In this document: in pieces, positions 15,992 through 23,861 of the stretch
Position numbering within the stretch: the stretch's first letter is position 1
How the letters are laid out: each line of letters begins with the position of its first letter
From: Candidatus Rokuibacteriota bacterium
Lineage (GTDB): Bacteria; Methylomirabilota; Methylomirabilia; Rokubacteriales; CSP1-6
Direction: 5' to 3'
DNA: 37,858 nt
Assembly (NCBI GenBank): GCA_003220225.1
Contig: QHRU01000134.1
Span: forward strand, 1 to 37,858
Notes under the pieces: model-generated
Told to the model about the DNA's origin: nothing
Seen by the model: only the letters and a program-made list of their open reading frames with translations
Database searches by the model: none
Translations under genes and position numbers: made by a program

Positions 15992-16756
15992 GTGCCCACG
16001 GTCTCGGTCAATGGTCTTCAGATCGCGTATGCCTCGGCAGGCGCCGGCCCGCCAACGGTGTGCCTGGTGCACGGCACGGGGGGCTCCAGCGATGTCTGGA
16101 TGCGCCAGCTCGAAGACCTGGCCGATCTCGGGCGCATCGTCGCCCTGGACCTGCCCGGGCATGGAGGGTCGGGCGGGACCATCGCGCACCGAATCGAGGA
16201 CGCGGCCGCCGTGGTCGCCGGCTTCCTCGACGCGCTGGGAATCACGCGGGTCGTCATCGGCGGACACTCGATGGGAGGGGCGATTGCCCAGCAATTCGCG
16301 CTGTCCTGTCGGGAGCGCCCGGATGGCCTCATCTTGATCGGTACCGGCGCGCGCCTCCGCGTGCTGCCGCGGTTGCTCGACCTGCTCGCGAACCACTACC
16401 ATGAGGGCGTGAGTCTGTTGATGAGCCTCGCCATCGGCGCCAAGGCGCCCGCCGAGCTGAGGGCGGCGCTGCATCGGGCAACGGCCCAGAATCCGGCCGG
16501 AGTGGTGCTCGGGGATCTCCAGGCGTGTGACGCCTTCGACGTCATGAGCCGGATCTCGACCGTGCAGGCGCCCACGCTCGTGATCTGTGGCGAGGAGGAT
16601 CAGCTCACGCCCCCGAAGTACTCGCGCTTCCTCGGTCAGCGCATCGCCGGCGCCTGCGTCAGCATCGTTCCGGGAGCAGGCCACTATGTCCAGGTGGAGA
16701 AGCCTCGCGAGACGACGGCTGCCATTCGCGAGTTTCTCGTCCGGCTGGGGGAATAA
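15992..16756 (+). CDS. Alpha/beta hydrolase
   Basis: The 254-residue protein has the complete alpha/beta-hydrolase set: oxyanion HGTGG (about 27-31), nucleophile elbow GHSMGG with Ser93, acid Asp203 in CGEEDQLTP, and His231 in PGAGHYVQVEKP. The overall pattern resembles 3-oxoadipate enol-lactonase or meta-cleavage-product hydrolases, but the specificity cannot be assigned. The GTG start at 15992 gives the family-like MPTVSVNGLQIAY. It leads a plus-strand operon with the NHL, NTF2-like, epimerase and amidohydrolase genes, with 17 bases to the next start. Confidence 0.88.
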   Translation: MPTVSVNGLQIAYASAGAGPPTVCLVHGTGGSSDVWMRQLEDLADLGRIVALDLPGHGGSGGTIAHRIEDAAAVVAGFLDALGITRVVIGGHSMGGAIAQQFALSCRERPDGLILIGTGARLRVLPRLLDLLANHYHEGVSLLMSLAIGAKAPAELRAALHRATAQNPAGVVLGDLQACDAFDVMSRISTVQAPTLVICGEEDQLTPPKYSRFLGQRIAGACVSIVPGAGHYVQVEKPRETTAAIREFLVRLGE

Positions 16757-16773
16757 TCTCCAAGGAGGTTGAG

Positions 16774-17736
16774 ATGGCGGTCATCCTGGGCACGGGCGCC
16801 TATCGCTTCGAGGTTCACGACCGGTGGGCGAAGCTGCCGCCGGAGCAGGAGTTCAACGCGGACGTCGCGGCCGTCGGGGTCGACGCTCAGGACCGCGTGT
16901 ACGCGTTCAACCGCGGCGCGCACCCGATGGTCGTGTTCGATCGCGACGGCAATTTTCTGCGGTCCTGGGGCGAAGGCGTGTTTCGCCGCGCGCACGGCGT
17001 TCACATGGCGCCCGACGACACGATCTGGCTGACCGATGACGGCGACCACACCGTCAGGCACTGCACGCTCGAGGGCAAGGTGCTGCTGACGCTCGGCATT
17101 CCCGACAAGCCGAAGCCCTACATGAGCGGCGAGCCGTTTCACCGCTGCACCCACACGGCGCTGTCACCGCAGGGCGATCTCTACGTGTCCGACGGCTATG
17201 GCAACGCGCGCGTCCACAAGTTCGCGCCGAACGGCACGCTGCTCCGCTCGTGGGGCGAGCCCGGCACCGATCCGGGCCAGTTCAACATCGCCCACAACAT
17301 CTGCTGCGACGCCGACGGCTGGGTCTATGTCGCCGACCGCGAGAACCATCGCGTCCAGGTGTTCGACGGCAACGGCAGGTACGAGACGCAGTGGAACAAC
17401 ATGCACCGCCCTTCGGGCCTGTTCCTCGAGCGCGGCGCCGAGCCGCGCTTCTACGTCGGCGAGATCGGCGGCGGCATGGCGGTCAACTACGACATGCCCA
17501 ACGTCGGGCCACGGGTCAGCATCTACACTCCCAAGGGCGAGATGCTGGCGCGGCTCGGCGAGCGTCCGGCCGGCCGCGAGCCGGGCCAGTTCATGTCGCC
17601 GCACGGGCTCGCCGTCGATTCGCGCGGCGACATCTACGTCGGCGAGGTATCGTTCACCAACTGGCGTAATCGCTACAAGGACCAGCCGCTGCCGCCGGGG
17701 CTGCGAAGTCTCCAGAAGCTCGTCAAGGTGCGCTGA
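16774..17736 (+). CDS. NHL-repeat six-bladed beta-propeller protein
   Basis: The 320-residue protein contains repeated NHL-type blades: DRVYAFNRGAHPMVVFDRDG, then GVHMAPDDTIWLTDDGDHTV, GDLYVSDGYGNARVHKFAPN, GWVYVADRENHRVQVFDGNG and SPHGLAVDSRGDIYVGEVSF. The pattern resembles peptidylglycine alpha-amidating lyase and SMP-30-like propellers. No signal peptide is seen, so it is cytoplasmic. It may be a lactonase-like or lyase-type enzyme or a binding propeller. A perfect AAGGAGG sits six bases before the ATG, suggesting strong translation. Its place between a hydrolase and an NTF2-like gene points to a catabolic role. Confidence 0.85.
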   Translation: MAVILGTGAYRFEVHDRWAKLPPEQEFNADVAAVGVDAQDRVYAFNRGAHPMVVFDRDGNFLRSWGEGVFRRAHGVHMAPDDTIWLTDDGDHTVRHCTLEGKVLLTLGIPDKPKPYMSGEPFHRCTHTALSPQGDLYVSDGYGNARVHKFAPNGTLLRSWGEPGTDPGQFNIAHNICCDADGWVYVADRENHRVQVFDGNGRYETQWNNMHRPSGLFLERGAEPRFYVGEIGGGMAVNYDMPNVGPRVSIYTPKGEMLARLGERPAGREPGQFMSPHGLAVDSRGDIYVGEVSFTNWRNRYKDQPLPPGLRSLQKLVKVR

Positions 17737-17750
17737 AGAGAGGAGATGCC

Positions 17751-18122
17751 ATGAGCGAATCCGAAGTCCTCCGGGCCGACGACCGCCGCTTCGAGGCGAT
17801 GCGCAAAGGCGACTGGGCCGCGCTCGACGCGGCGCTCGCCGACGATCTCACCTACGTCCACTCCACCGCGCGACTCGAGTCGAAAAAGGAGCACATGGAC
17901 AATCTCCGCGCCGGCAAGCCGCACTATCGCGGTATCGCGCCGCGTGACCGACGGGCGCGCGTGCACGGCAGCATCGGCGTCGTCAACGGCGTGTCGGAGA
18001 TGCACGTGGAAAACGCCGGCAAGGAGCAGCGCTTCACCATCCGCTACCTCGCGGTCTACGCGAAAGCGGGCGACAACTGGCGGATGATCGCGTGGCAGTC
18101 CACGAGGGTCCCGGATGCGTAG
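17751..18122 (+). CDS. NTF2-like / SnoaL-DUF4440 family protein
   Basis: This 123-residue cone-shaped NTF2-like protein shows the family helix ADDRRFEAMRKGDWAALDAA, then LADDLTYVHSTARLESKKEH, and the strands YLAVYAKAGDNWRMIAWQST. Its length is typical of single-domain members, which act as small isomerases, dehydratases or binding proteins. It begins 14 bases after the propeller gene with GAGGAG upstream, and is followed 12 bases later by the epimerase gene. No specific activity can be named. Confidence 0.85.
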   Translation: MSESEVLRADDRRFEAMRKGDWAALDAALADDLTYVHSTARLESKKEHMDNLRAGKPHYRGIAPRDRRARVHGSIGVVNGVSEMHVENAGKEQRFTIRYLAVYAKAGDNWRMIAWQSTRVPDA

Positions 18123-18134
18123 AGGAGGCTCGGC

Positions 18135-19067
18135 ATGTCGGTGCTGGTGATCGGCGCGACAGGCTTCATCGGGCCACGGCTCATCAGGCGGCTGGTCGCG
18201 CGAGGCGAGTCGGTGGTCGGCATGGACTTGAACCCCGGAGCCGCCACGTTCGGCGACGTGCCGATCGGAGCGCCGGTGATCCGTGGCGACGTCACGCACT
18301 TCGAGGACGTGATGCGGACCGTGCTCGACGTCAAGCCGGACCGGCTCATCAACCTGGCCTACGGGCTCGGCGCCGGCGAGGGCAACCCCCACCAGGTATT
18401 GCGCCTCGACGTCCTGGGGATGGACAATTGCTTCGAAGCCGCGCGCCTGGCCGGCGTCAAGCGCGTCGTGTACGCGAGCTCGATCGCGGTGAGTGGCCAG
18501 CAGAGCCACTTCGGTGACCGGCTCGTGAACGAGGACGATCCGCCGTACGGCACGAGCCAGTACGCGATGCACAAGATCTTCAACGAGTTCCAGGCGCGCA
18601 AGTACATCAAGAACTACGGCATGTCGATCACGGGCGTGCGTCCGGCCAACGTCACCGGTCCCGACAAGGTTCGTGGCTCGGTGGACCACGTGCAGATCAT
18701 GACGGAGGCCGCGCGCGGCAAGGCGGTGCACCTTCCCAAGAAAGGGCTCATGCGTCTCCTGATTCACGTGGAGGACATCGCCGAGGTCTTCGCCCGTGTG
18801 CTGCTGGCCGACGCCCCGCGCCACGCGCTCTACAACTCGGGCGGCATCCCCGTGAGTCTCGGCGAGCTGGCGGACATCGTGCGCGGGTTCCTCCCAGACG
18901 CGCAGATCACGTTCGCCGAGGAGGGTGGCCGCGAGGAGTCCGGCAACTATCTCGTGGACTGGAGCCGCCTGGCCAAGGAGTTCGGGATCGAGTATCCCGG
19001 GTTGCACACGCGGGTGCTCGAGGTCATCAACGAGGTGCGGCAAGAGGAGGGACTCCATGCGCTATAA
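18135..19067 (+). CDS. NAD-dependent epimerase/dehydratase (extended SDR)
   Basis: The 310-residue protein begins MSVLVIGATGFIGPRLIRRL with the SDR glycine motif GATGFIG. It has VVYASSIAVSG with the active Ser region and a catalytic YAMHK (Tyr-xxx-Lys), followed by VRPANVTGP. This is an extended SDR such as a sugar epimerase, 3-beta-hydroxysteroid-type or lactol dehydrogenase. It is preceded by GAGGAGG and overlaps the next gene's start by 11 bases, so it sits within the five-gene operon. The substrate may be the same non-sugar compound handled by the neighbours rather than a nucleotide sugar. Confidence 0.88.
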   Translation: MSVLVIGATGFIGPRLIRRLVARGESVVGMDLNPGAATFGDVPIGAPVIRGDVTHFEDVMRTVLDVKPDRLINLAYGLGAGEGNPHQVLRLDVLGMDNCFEAARLAGVKRVVYASSIAVSGQQSHFGDRLVNEDDPPYGTSQYAMHKIFNEFQARKYIKNYGMSITGVRPANVTGPDKVRGSVDHVQIMTEAARGKAVHLPKKGLMRLLIHVEDIAEVFARVLLADAPRHALYNSGGIPVSLGELADIVRGFLPDAQITFAEEGGREESGNYLVDWSRLAKEFGIEYPGLHTRVLEVINEVRQEEGLHAL

Positions 19068-20199
19068 GCGGATCTCCGCGGACTGTCACCTCGACCTCAT
19101 CTGGCTTCCTCCCGACCTCTTCGTGTCGGAGGCGCCCAGGGACATGAAGGATCGCATGCCCTATGTCGCCGACGGGCCCGAGGGGCGGCGGTGGGTCGCG
19201 AACAACGGCGCGACCTTCGGCCTCGCCGGCGGCGTCGGCGCGTCGGGCACGAAGTACGTCCCGGGCAAGCAGCTGCGCGTCGACAAGATGGCGGAGGCCG
19301 GACTCTACGAGGACGGCAAGAAGGGGATTCGCCGGCCGGGCGACCCGCATCTGCGCGTCAAGGAGATGGACCGCGACGGCGTCGACGCCGAGGTGATCTA
19401 CGGCATCCTCGCGGCGGCGGCGAAGCTGAACGATCGCGAAGCGTCCAACGAGATGCTCCGCATCTACAACACGTGGCTGAACGACTTCTGCAGCCACTAT
19501 CCCGACCGCCACATCGGGCTCGCCTGCCTCCCCTATGGCGACATCGAGGCCGCCGTCGCCGAGGTCCATCGGGTCGCCAAGCTCGGCTTCAAGGGCATCG
19601 AGCTGTCGTGCTCGTGGGAGATGGAGCCGATGTGGCATCCGCAGTGGGAGCCGCTGTGGCAGGCGATCAACGAGGTCGGGATCCCGTTGCACTTCCACAC
19701 GTTCCCGTCGGTGTCGCCGAAGCTCCGCGAGCAGTACAGCGGGCTCACCCAGCGCGCGCTGATGTACAGCGGCCTGTGCCTGTTCCAGATGACGCTGGCG
19801 AACATCCTGACCGCTCTGATGGGCCGGGCCGTGTTCGAGCGCTATCCGAACATCCGCATCGCCTTCGGCGAGAGCGGCATCGGCTGGATCCCGTACGTGC
19901 TCGACCGCATGGATTTCGAGTACGAGGACCAGTACAAGGACCTGCCGCTCAAGCTGAAGCCCAGCGAGTACTGGCGGCGGCAGTGCAAGGCGACGTTCCA
20001 GTACGACCGCGTGGGCACCAAGCTGATCGACGAGATGGGCGTCGAGACCCTGATGTGGGGCTCCGACTATCCGCATCCCGACGGGGTGTGGCCGGAATCG
20101 GAGAAATACATCAACGAGCAGTTCGCGCATCTGCCGTCCGACGTCACGCGGAAGATGACGTGCGAGAACGCCGGCAGGTTCTATGGCCTGATCACATAG
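19057..20199 (+). CDS. Amidohydrolase-2 family (PF04909) metal-dependent hydrolase/decarboxylase
   Basis: The 380-residue enzyme starts YKRISADCHLDLIWLPPDLF (Asp-x-His in place of His-x-His). It then has MDRDGVDAEVIYG, IPLHFHTFPSVSP (barrel His), AFGESGIGWIPYVLDRMD and MWGSDYPHPDGVWPES with the C-terminal metal Asp, ending ENAGRFYGLI. It resembles the decarboxylase/hydrolase branch represented by ACMSD, LigW and gamma-resorcylate decarboxylase. The ATG at 19057 has GAGGAGG seven bases upstream and overlaps the epimerase gene, so it closes the operon that begins at 15992. An in-frame extension upstream is dismissed. Its stop abuts the convergent ferredoxin stop. Confidence 0.88.
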   Translation: MRYKRISADCHLDLIWLPPDLFVSEAPRDMKDRMPYVADGPEGRRWVANNGATFGLAGGVGASGTKYVPGKQLRVDKMAEAGLYEDGKKGIRRPGDPHLRVKEMDRDGVDAEVIYGILAAAAKLNDREASNEMLRIYNTWLNDFCSHYPDRHIGLACLPYGDIEAAVAEVHRVAKLGFKGIELSCSWEMEPMWHPQWEPLWQAINEVGIPLHFHTFPSVSPKLREQYSGLTQRALMYSGLCLFQMTLANILTALMGRAVFERYPNIRIAFGESGIGWIPYVLDRMDFEYEDQYKDLPLKLKPSEYWRRQCKATFQYDRVGTKLIDEMGVETLMWGSDYPHPDGVWPESEKYINEQFAHLPSDVTRKMTCENAGRFYGLIT

Positions 20200-20628
20200 T
20201 CAGGGTGCGCTGACCGCCGGTGGCGCCTGCCACGCGAACGCGCTGAACTGATACGGCGCGAGCGCGGGCGGCGCCGGCAGGCAGCCGCTGGCCTCGAGCA
20301 TCGCCTCGGTGTGATCGTAGAGCGCGAGCACGAGCGCTTCGGAGTCGATCGAGTGGAACCAGAGCGCCTGGCCATCGAGCAGGAGCAGGACGACGTTGGC
20401 GAGCGCGCACGGGCCGAGACACCCGCCGATGGTGAGATGCACGACGTCCCTGAGGCGCCGTCGTTCCCACTCGTGGTGGTAGAGCTCCGTCGGCACCGCG
20501 GCGAAGCCGTCGGCCGTGCGTCCGCAGCAACAGCCCGTCGCGCAGACGAAGAGCTGACCGCGGGGACGGGCGACGTTCACGGGGCGGCCGTCGGAGCGAA
20601 CGACGATGGTACGACGGCCCGCGTGCAT
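20200..20628 (-). CDS. Thioredoxin-like [2Fe-2S] ferredoxin domain protein
   Basis: The 142-residue protein has the cysteine spacing of thioredoxin-like [2Fe-2S] ferredoxins: LFVCATGCCCGR (Cys29 and Cys33-35) followed by IGGCLGPCALAN (Cys70 and Cys74). The C-terminal half resembles the small ferredoxins found beside cobalamin and metal-uptake genes. The run of three adjacent cysteines leaves the exact first-pair ligands ambiguous. Its ATG lies eight bases beyond the MFS stop with no clear ribosome-binding site, so it is probably translated through coupling with the upstream carrier gene. It likely carries electrons or acts in metal or redox handling; the partner is unknown. Confidence 0.8.
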   Translation of the reverse strand: MHAGRRTIVVRSDGRPVNVARPRGQLFVCATGCCCGRTADGFAAVPTELYHHEWERRRLRDVVHLTIGGCLGPCALANVVLLLLDGQALWFHSIDSEALVLALYDHTEAMLEASGCLPAPPALAPYQFSAFAWQAPPAVSAP

Positions 20629-20636
20629 GCGGCGGA

Positions 20637-21842
20637 TTATGCCATCGATGTCGGCTGAGCATCGGCGCGAGCCGCCCGCTCGCGCGGCAGCCCGAGCGCC
20701 ACCAGGAGGCCCAGGGCATTGCCGCCGGCGGCGATCAGGATCGCCACGCCGTAGCCCTGGGTCTGGTCGAACAGGCGGCCGGCCGCGATCGGCAGGAAGA
20801 CGGCGGCGGCGCACCACGCCAGGTAGAGACGGCTGGCCACCCGGCCATACAGGGCGCGCCTCCAATAGACGGCCACCGCGGCCGCCGTCACGCCGGAAAT
20901 CAACCCGTAGCCGAGCCCCACGAGCGCCAGCGAGAGGATCGAGACGCCGGCACCGGGCCACAGCGTCAGCGCCACGTTCCCGGCGAGCGCGACGGCGTGG
21001 GCGCTGGCGGCGACCGTGGGCACGGTGAGCCAGTCGATCATCCACCCGCCTGCCAGGCGTGCGGCGGCGATGGTGCCGGCAACGAACGTCGTGCCGTAGA
21101 CGGCGAGCGAGGTCGCGCCGCCATAGGCCGTGATGATGCCGGCAGCCTGACCGAGCACCATCAACCCGGCAGACGCCGCCAGGAAGAAGACGAGCCACAG
21201 CCGCCAGAACACCGGTCGGCGCCGCTCCTCCTCGCCCGGCGCGGCGGTCGCGGCCGCCGCCGCGAGCGTGACGCGGGACTGCGCGATCAGCCACGCGGCG
21301 ATGACCCCGGCGACGGCCAGGACAGCCGCGAGTCCCCCGAGCGTGGCGCGCACGCCGAGCTCGCGGAGGGACCACCCGAAGAGGGGCGCGGCGATCATGG
21401 CGCCGGCCGGATAGAGCGCGACCAGGTAGCCGTTCATCAGCCCGCGGTGTCGCGTCACCGCCAGGTTCACCGCCTGCTGCATGAGGATGTAGCCCGCGCC
21501 GCCACCGGCGCCGAAGAGCACGCCGTATCCGATGACCAGCTGCGCCAGACCGCCCGCCGTGGCGGCCAGCGCGATGCCCAGCGCGCTCACGGCGCCGCAG
21601 GCCACGACCAGAGTCGGAGGCGACGCGAGGCCGTAGACGTGGGGCGCGAGGTTCATGCCGCCGCCGAATGCCGCAGACGCCACGGCGAAGACGAGCGCGA
21701 GCTCGGCTCGGCTCAGCGCGAGCAGGGTTTCCAGCGGCGTCAAGAGCACGCTGAACGCATAGAGCGAGCCGAGCGGAGCATTGAGCGCGGTGGCGGCCGC
21801 GATCGCGTGCCACGGGCTTGGCCTGAGGTCAGGGTCGCTCAC
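20637..21842 (-). CDS. MFS transporter, OFA (oxalate/formate antiporter)-like
   Basis: The 401-residue protein is almost entirely hydrophobic, with about 12 predicted membrane helices and a charged central loop (APGEEERRRP, about 205-214). MQQAVNLAVTRHRGLMNGYL and the matching LYGRVASRLYLAW in the second half recall OFA-family monocarboxylate carriers, whose members exchange oxalate/formate or take up small acids. The GTG at 21842 is the only plausible start. It is divergent from the VOC gene across 55 bases that contain an AT-rich GTATAC. Co-transcribed with the ferredoxin gene downstream. Confidence 0.82.
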   Translation of the reverse strand: MSDPDLRPSPWHAIAAATALNAPLGSLYAFSVLLTPLETLLALSRAELALVFAVASAAFGGGMNLAPHVYGLASPPTLVVACGAVSALGIALAATAGGLAQLVIGYGVLFGAGGGAGYILMQQAVNLAVTRHRGLMNGYLVALYPAGAMIAAPLFGWSLRELGVRATLGGLAAVLAVAGVIAAWLIAQSRVTLAAAAATAAPGEEERRRPVFWRLWLVFFLAASAGLMVLGQAAGIITAYGGATSLAVYGTTFVAGTIAAARLAGGWMIDWLTVPTVAASAHAVALAGNVALTLWPGAGVSILSLALVGLGYGLISGVTAAAVAVYWRRALYGRVASRLYLAWCAAAVFLPIAAGRLFDQTQGYGVAILIAAGGNALGLLVALGLPRERAARADAQPTSMA

Positions 21843-21897
21843 GATGATCAGCCGGCGATTGCGCGGCGAGAGTATACGCTGCTAGGCTTCGGCCACC

Positions 21898-22824
21898 ATG
21901 CTCCCGGCGCCGGGGTTCCATCACCTGCATCTGAACTCGGTCGATCCCGACGCGGCGATCGATTTCTATGCCCGGCAGTTCCCGACCTCCGCCAGGGCGA
22001 GCTGGGGCGGCCTGCCCGCGCTCGCGTCGCCGAACGACGTCCTCGTCCTGTTCACCAGGGTCGCCACGCCGCCTGCGACATCGCCGCAGACCGCGATCTG
22101 GCACTTCGGCTGGCATGTCACCGACACGCGCGCGCGCCTCGAGTCCTACGAGAGCCGGCCCGACGTCAGGCTCTTGCCGCTGTACACCACGGAGGAAGGC
22201 GGCTCGGTGTTCATCAGCAGCGATACCTGGCCGAGCACCGGCGCGACGCCTGGCCTGACGAAGGCGCAGATCGCCGAGGCCAGGGCAAAGGGCGTGCAGC
22301 CGACCCGCACGGGCGGCTTCGGCTACATGCAAGGTCCCGACAACGCTCTCGTGGAATACGCGGGCAACCATCCGGCCGAGCGCTTCAACCACGTGCACCT
22401 GTACCAGGAGGAGCCGTTCTGTGCCCAGCTCTGGTACCAGACGCATCTGAGCGCGCCGGTGTTCCGTGGACGCGCCAGCGCCACGCCCGTGACCGAGTCT
22501 ACGTGCAAGGTGCCGCGCGGATCCGAGCGCAGCTGGCCGGCGCTCGAGCGGCAAGGGATGTTCCGGTCGCCGACGGCCGCCGTCGTGTTCGGCGACGTCG
22601 CGTTGCCCTGGTACATGCGTCAGGGCGACCGGCCGCTCGTCAGCACGCGCGGGCATCTGTACGACCACATCGCGCTCAGCGTCGCCGATCTCGACGCCTG
22701 GGTCGCCAAGCTGCGAAGCGAGGGCGTCAGGTTCCTCGAAAAGCCCTACGAGCTCGGCGACTCGCGCGCGGTGATGATCGAGGGCCCGAGCCGCGAAGCG
22801 CTGGAGCTGGTCGAGGTCGCGTAA
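21898..22824 (+). CDS. Two-domain VOC (glyoxalase/dioxygenase superfamily) protein
   Basis: The 308-residue protein has two vicinal-oxygen-chelate modules. The first begins FHHLHLNSVDPDAAIDFYAR (metal His) and ends with YMQGPDNALVEYAGNHPAER. The second includes FNHVHLYQEEPFCAQLWY, then GHLYDHIALSVADLDAWVAK and EGPSREALELVEV, which supplies Glu. Such proteins act as ring-cleavage dioxygenases, glyoxalases, isomerases or resistance proteins. In this catabolic operon a dioxygenase or lyase role is plausible but unproven. It starts the plus-strand block that ends at 26246. Confidence 0.82.
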   Translation: MLPAPGFHHLHLNSVDPDAAIDFYARQFPTSARASWGGLPALASPNDVLVLFTRVATPPATSPQTAIWHFGWHVTDTRARLESYESRPDVRLLPLYTTEEGGSVFISSDTWPSTGATPGLTKAQIAEARAKGVQPTRTGGFGYMQGPDNALVEYAGNHPAERFNHVHLYQEEPFCAQLWYQTHLSAPVFRGRASATPVTESTCKVPRGSERSWPALERQGMFRSPTAAVVFGDVALPWYMRQGDRPLVSTRGHLYDHIALSVADLDAWVAKLRSEGVRFLEKPYELGDSRAVMIEGPSREALELVEVA

Positions 22825-22836
22825 GACGGCCGGACG

Positions 22837-23096
22837 ATGATCCACCTGACGCCCAACCTGCCGGAGGTCGTGGCCGAGGTGCGTGAGCTGTTCGAGCGCT
22901 ACGAGCGGGCGCTGATCGACAAGGACGTGAGATCCTCACGCTCGGCCGCGATCTCGCCACCGTCAACCTCGAGTTCAAGGTGCGCGGTCGCGAGCTGATC
23001 AGCCGTCAGAGTCAGACCTGGGTGCGCTTTCCCGACCTCGGCTGGAAGGTGATCGCCGCGCACGTCTCGACCCTGAATGAGGCGCCGCGGCGGTAA
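22837..23096 (+). pseudogene. AtzH/HpxZ-like (DUF3225, NTF2-fold) gene with internal deletion and frameshift
   Basis: The first frame reads MIHLTPNLPEVVAEVRELFE and continues RYERALIDKDV, the opening helix of AtzH-like NTF2-fold proteins, then breaks at about 22927-22930. Another frame resumes EILTLGRDLATVNLEFKV, with SRQSQTWVRFPDLGWKVIAA and HVSTLNE, the family C-terminus. Family members have about 120-130 residues; here roughly 45 residues of the middle, including the first strands, are absent and the frame is lost. AtzH-like proteins often sit beside amidases or hydrolases of cyanuric acid- or purine-type degradation. As read it yields only a 53-residue fragment. Confidence 0.8.
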
Positions 23097-23108
23097 GGGA
23101 GGAACGCG

Positions 23109-23861
23109 ATGCCGGTCTTCAAGCGTGCTGATGCCGAGATTCACTACGAAGTCCGCGGCTCGGGCTATCCCCTGCTCCTCTTCGCGCCGGGTGGCCTGCG
23201 CTCGCAGCTGGCGTTCTGGCGCCACAGCCCGAGCAATCCCGACGCCCCGCCGCCCTGGATGAATCCCATGGTCGATCTGGCCGGCCGGTTCAGCGTGATC
23301 GGCATGGATCAGCGCAACGCGGGCAACTCACGCGGCACGGTGACGGCGACCGACGGCTGGCACACGTACGCCGGCGATCACCTGGCGCTGATGGATCACC
23401 TGGGCCATCGCCGCTTCCACGTCATGGGCGGCTGCATCGGGGCGACCTTCTGCCTGACGCTGTGCGAGATGGCGCCGGAGCGGATCACCGCCGCGGTGCT
23501 GCAGAACCCGATCGGCCTGTACGAGAACCGGGCGACCTGGGACGAGGCGATCAGCGGCTTCGCCAAGACCATGCTGGCGCGCGATCCCACGCTGACCGAA
23601 GACGTCATCCGGACGTTCGGCCGCAATATGTTCGGCGGCGACTTCGTCTTCTCCGTGAGCCGCGAGTTCGTGAGTCGCTGCCGCACGCCGCTCTTGCTGC
23701 AGCCCGGGACCGACACCCCCCATCCCGCCCCGATCAGCGCCGAGATCGCCGGCCTCGCTCCCAACCTCGAAGTGCAGAAGGACTGGCGCGGCCCCGCGCA
23801 TCTCGCCGAGTCGATCCGCCGGGTCACCGACTTCCTGACCCGCCACACGCCGTCGTCATGA
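23109..23861 (+). CDS. Alpha/beta hydrolase with Cys in place of the nucleophile Ser
   Basis: The 250-residue protein follows the alpha/beta-hydrolase order: LLLFAPGGLRSQ oxyanion region, MDQRNAGNSRG, elbow VMGGCIGATF, acid Asp202 in PGTDTPHP and a likely His231 in RGPAHLAES. The elbow nucleophile is Cys109 (G-G-C-I-G) where Ser is usual, as in dienelactone hydrolase. The mature chemistry may be hydrolysis of an activated ester, lactone or thioester. GGAGG lies six bases before the ATG, and its TGA overlaps the dehydrogenase start. The call to the fold is firm; the reaction is unknown. Confidence 0.85.
   Translation: MPVFKRADAEIHYEVRGSGYPLLLFAPGGLRSQLAFWRHSPSNPDAPPPWMNPMVDLAGRFSVIGMDQRNAGNSRGTVTATDGWHTYAGDHLALMDHLGHRRFHVMGGCIGATFCLTLCEMAPERITAAVLQNPIGLYENRATWDEAISGFAKTMLARDPTLTEDVIRTFGRNMFGGDFVFSVSREFVSRCRTPLLLQPGTDTPHPAPISAEIAGLAPNLEVQKDWRGPAHLAESIRRVTDFLTRHTPSS

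Noticed and set aside
22837-23096. Two separate small genes instead of one broken AtzH-like gene
   Set aside because: The two frames match successive, non-overlapping ends of one family, and the second part has no start codon or ribosome-binding site of its own.
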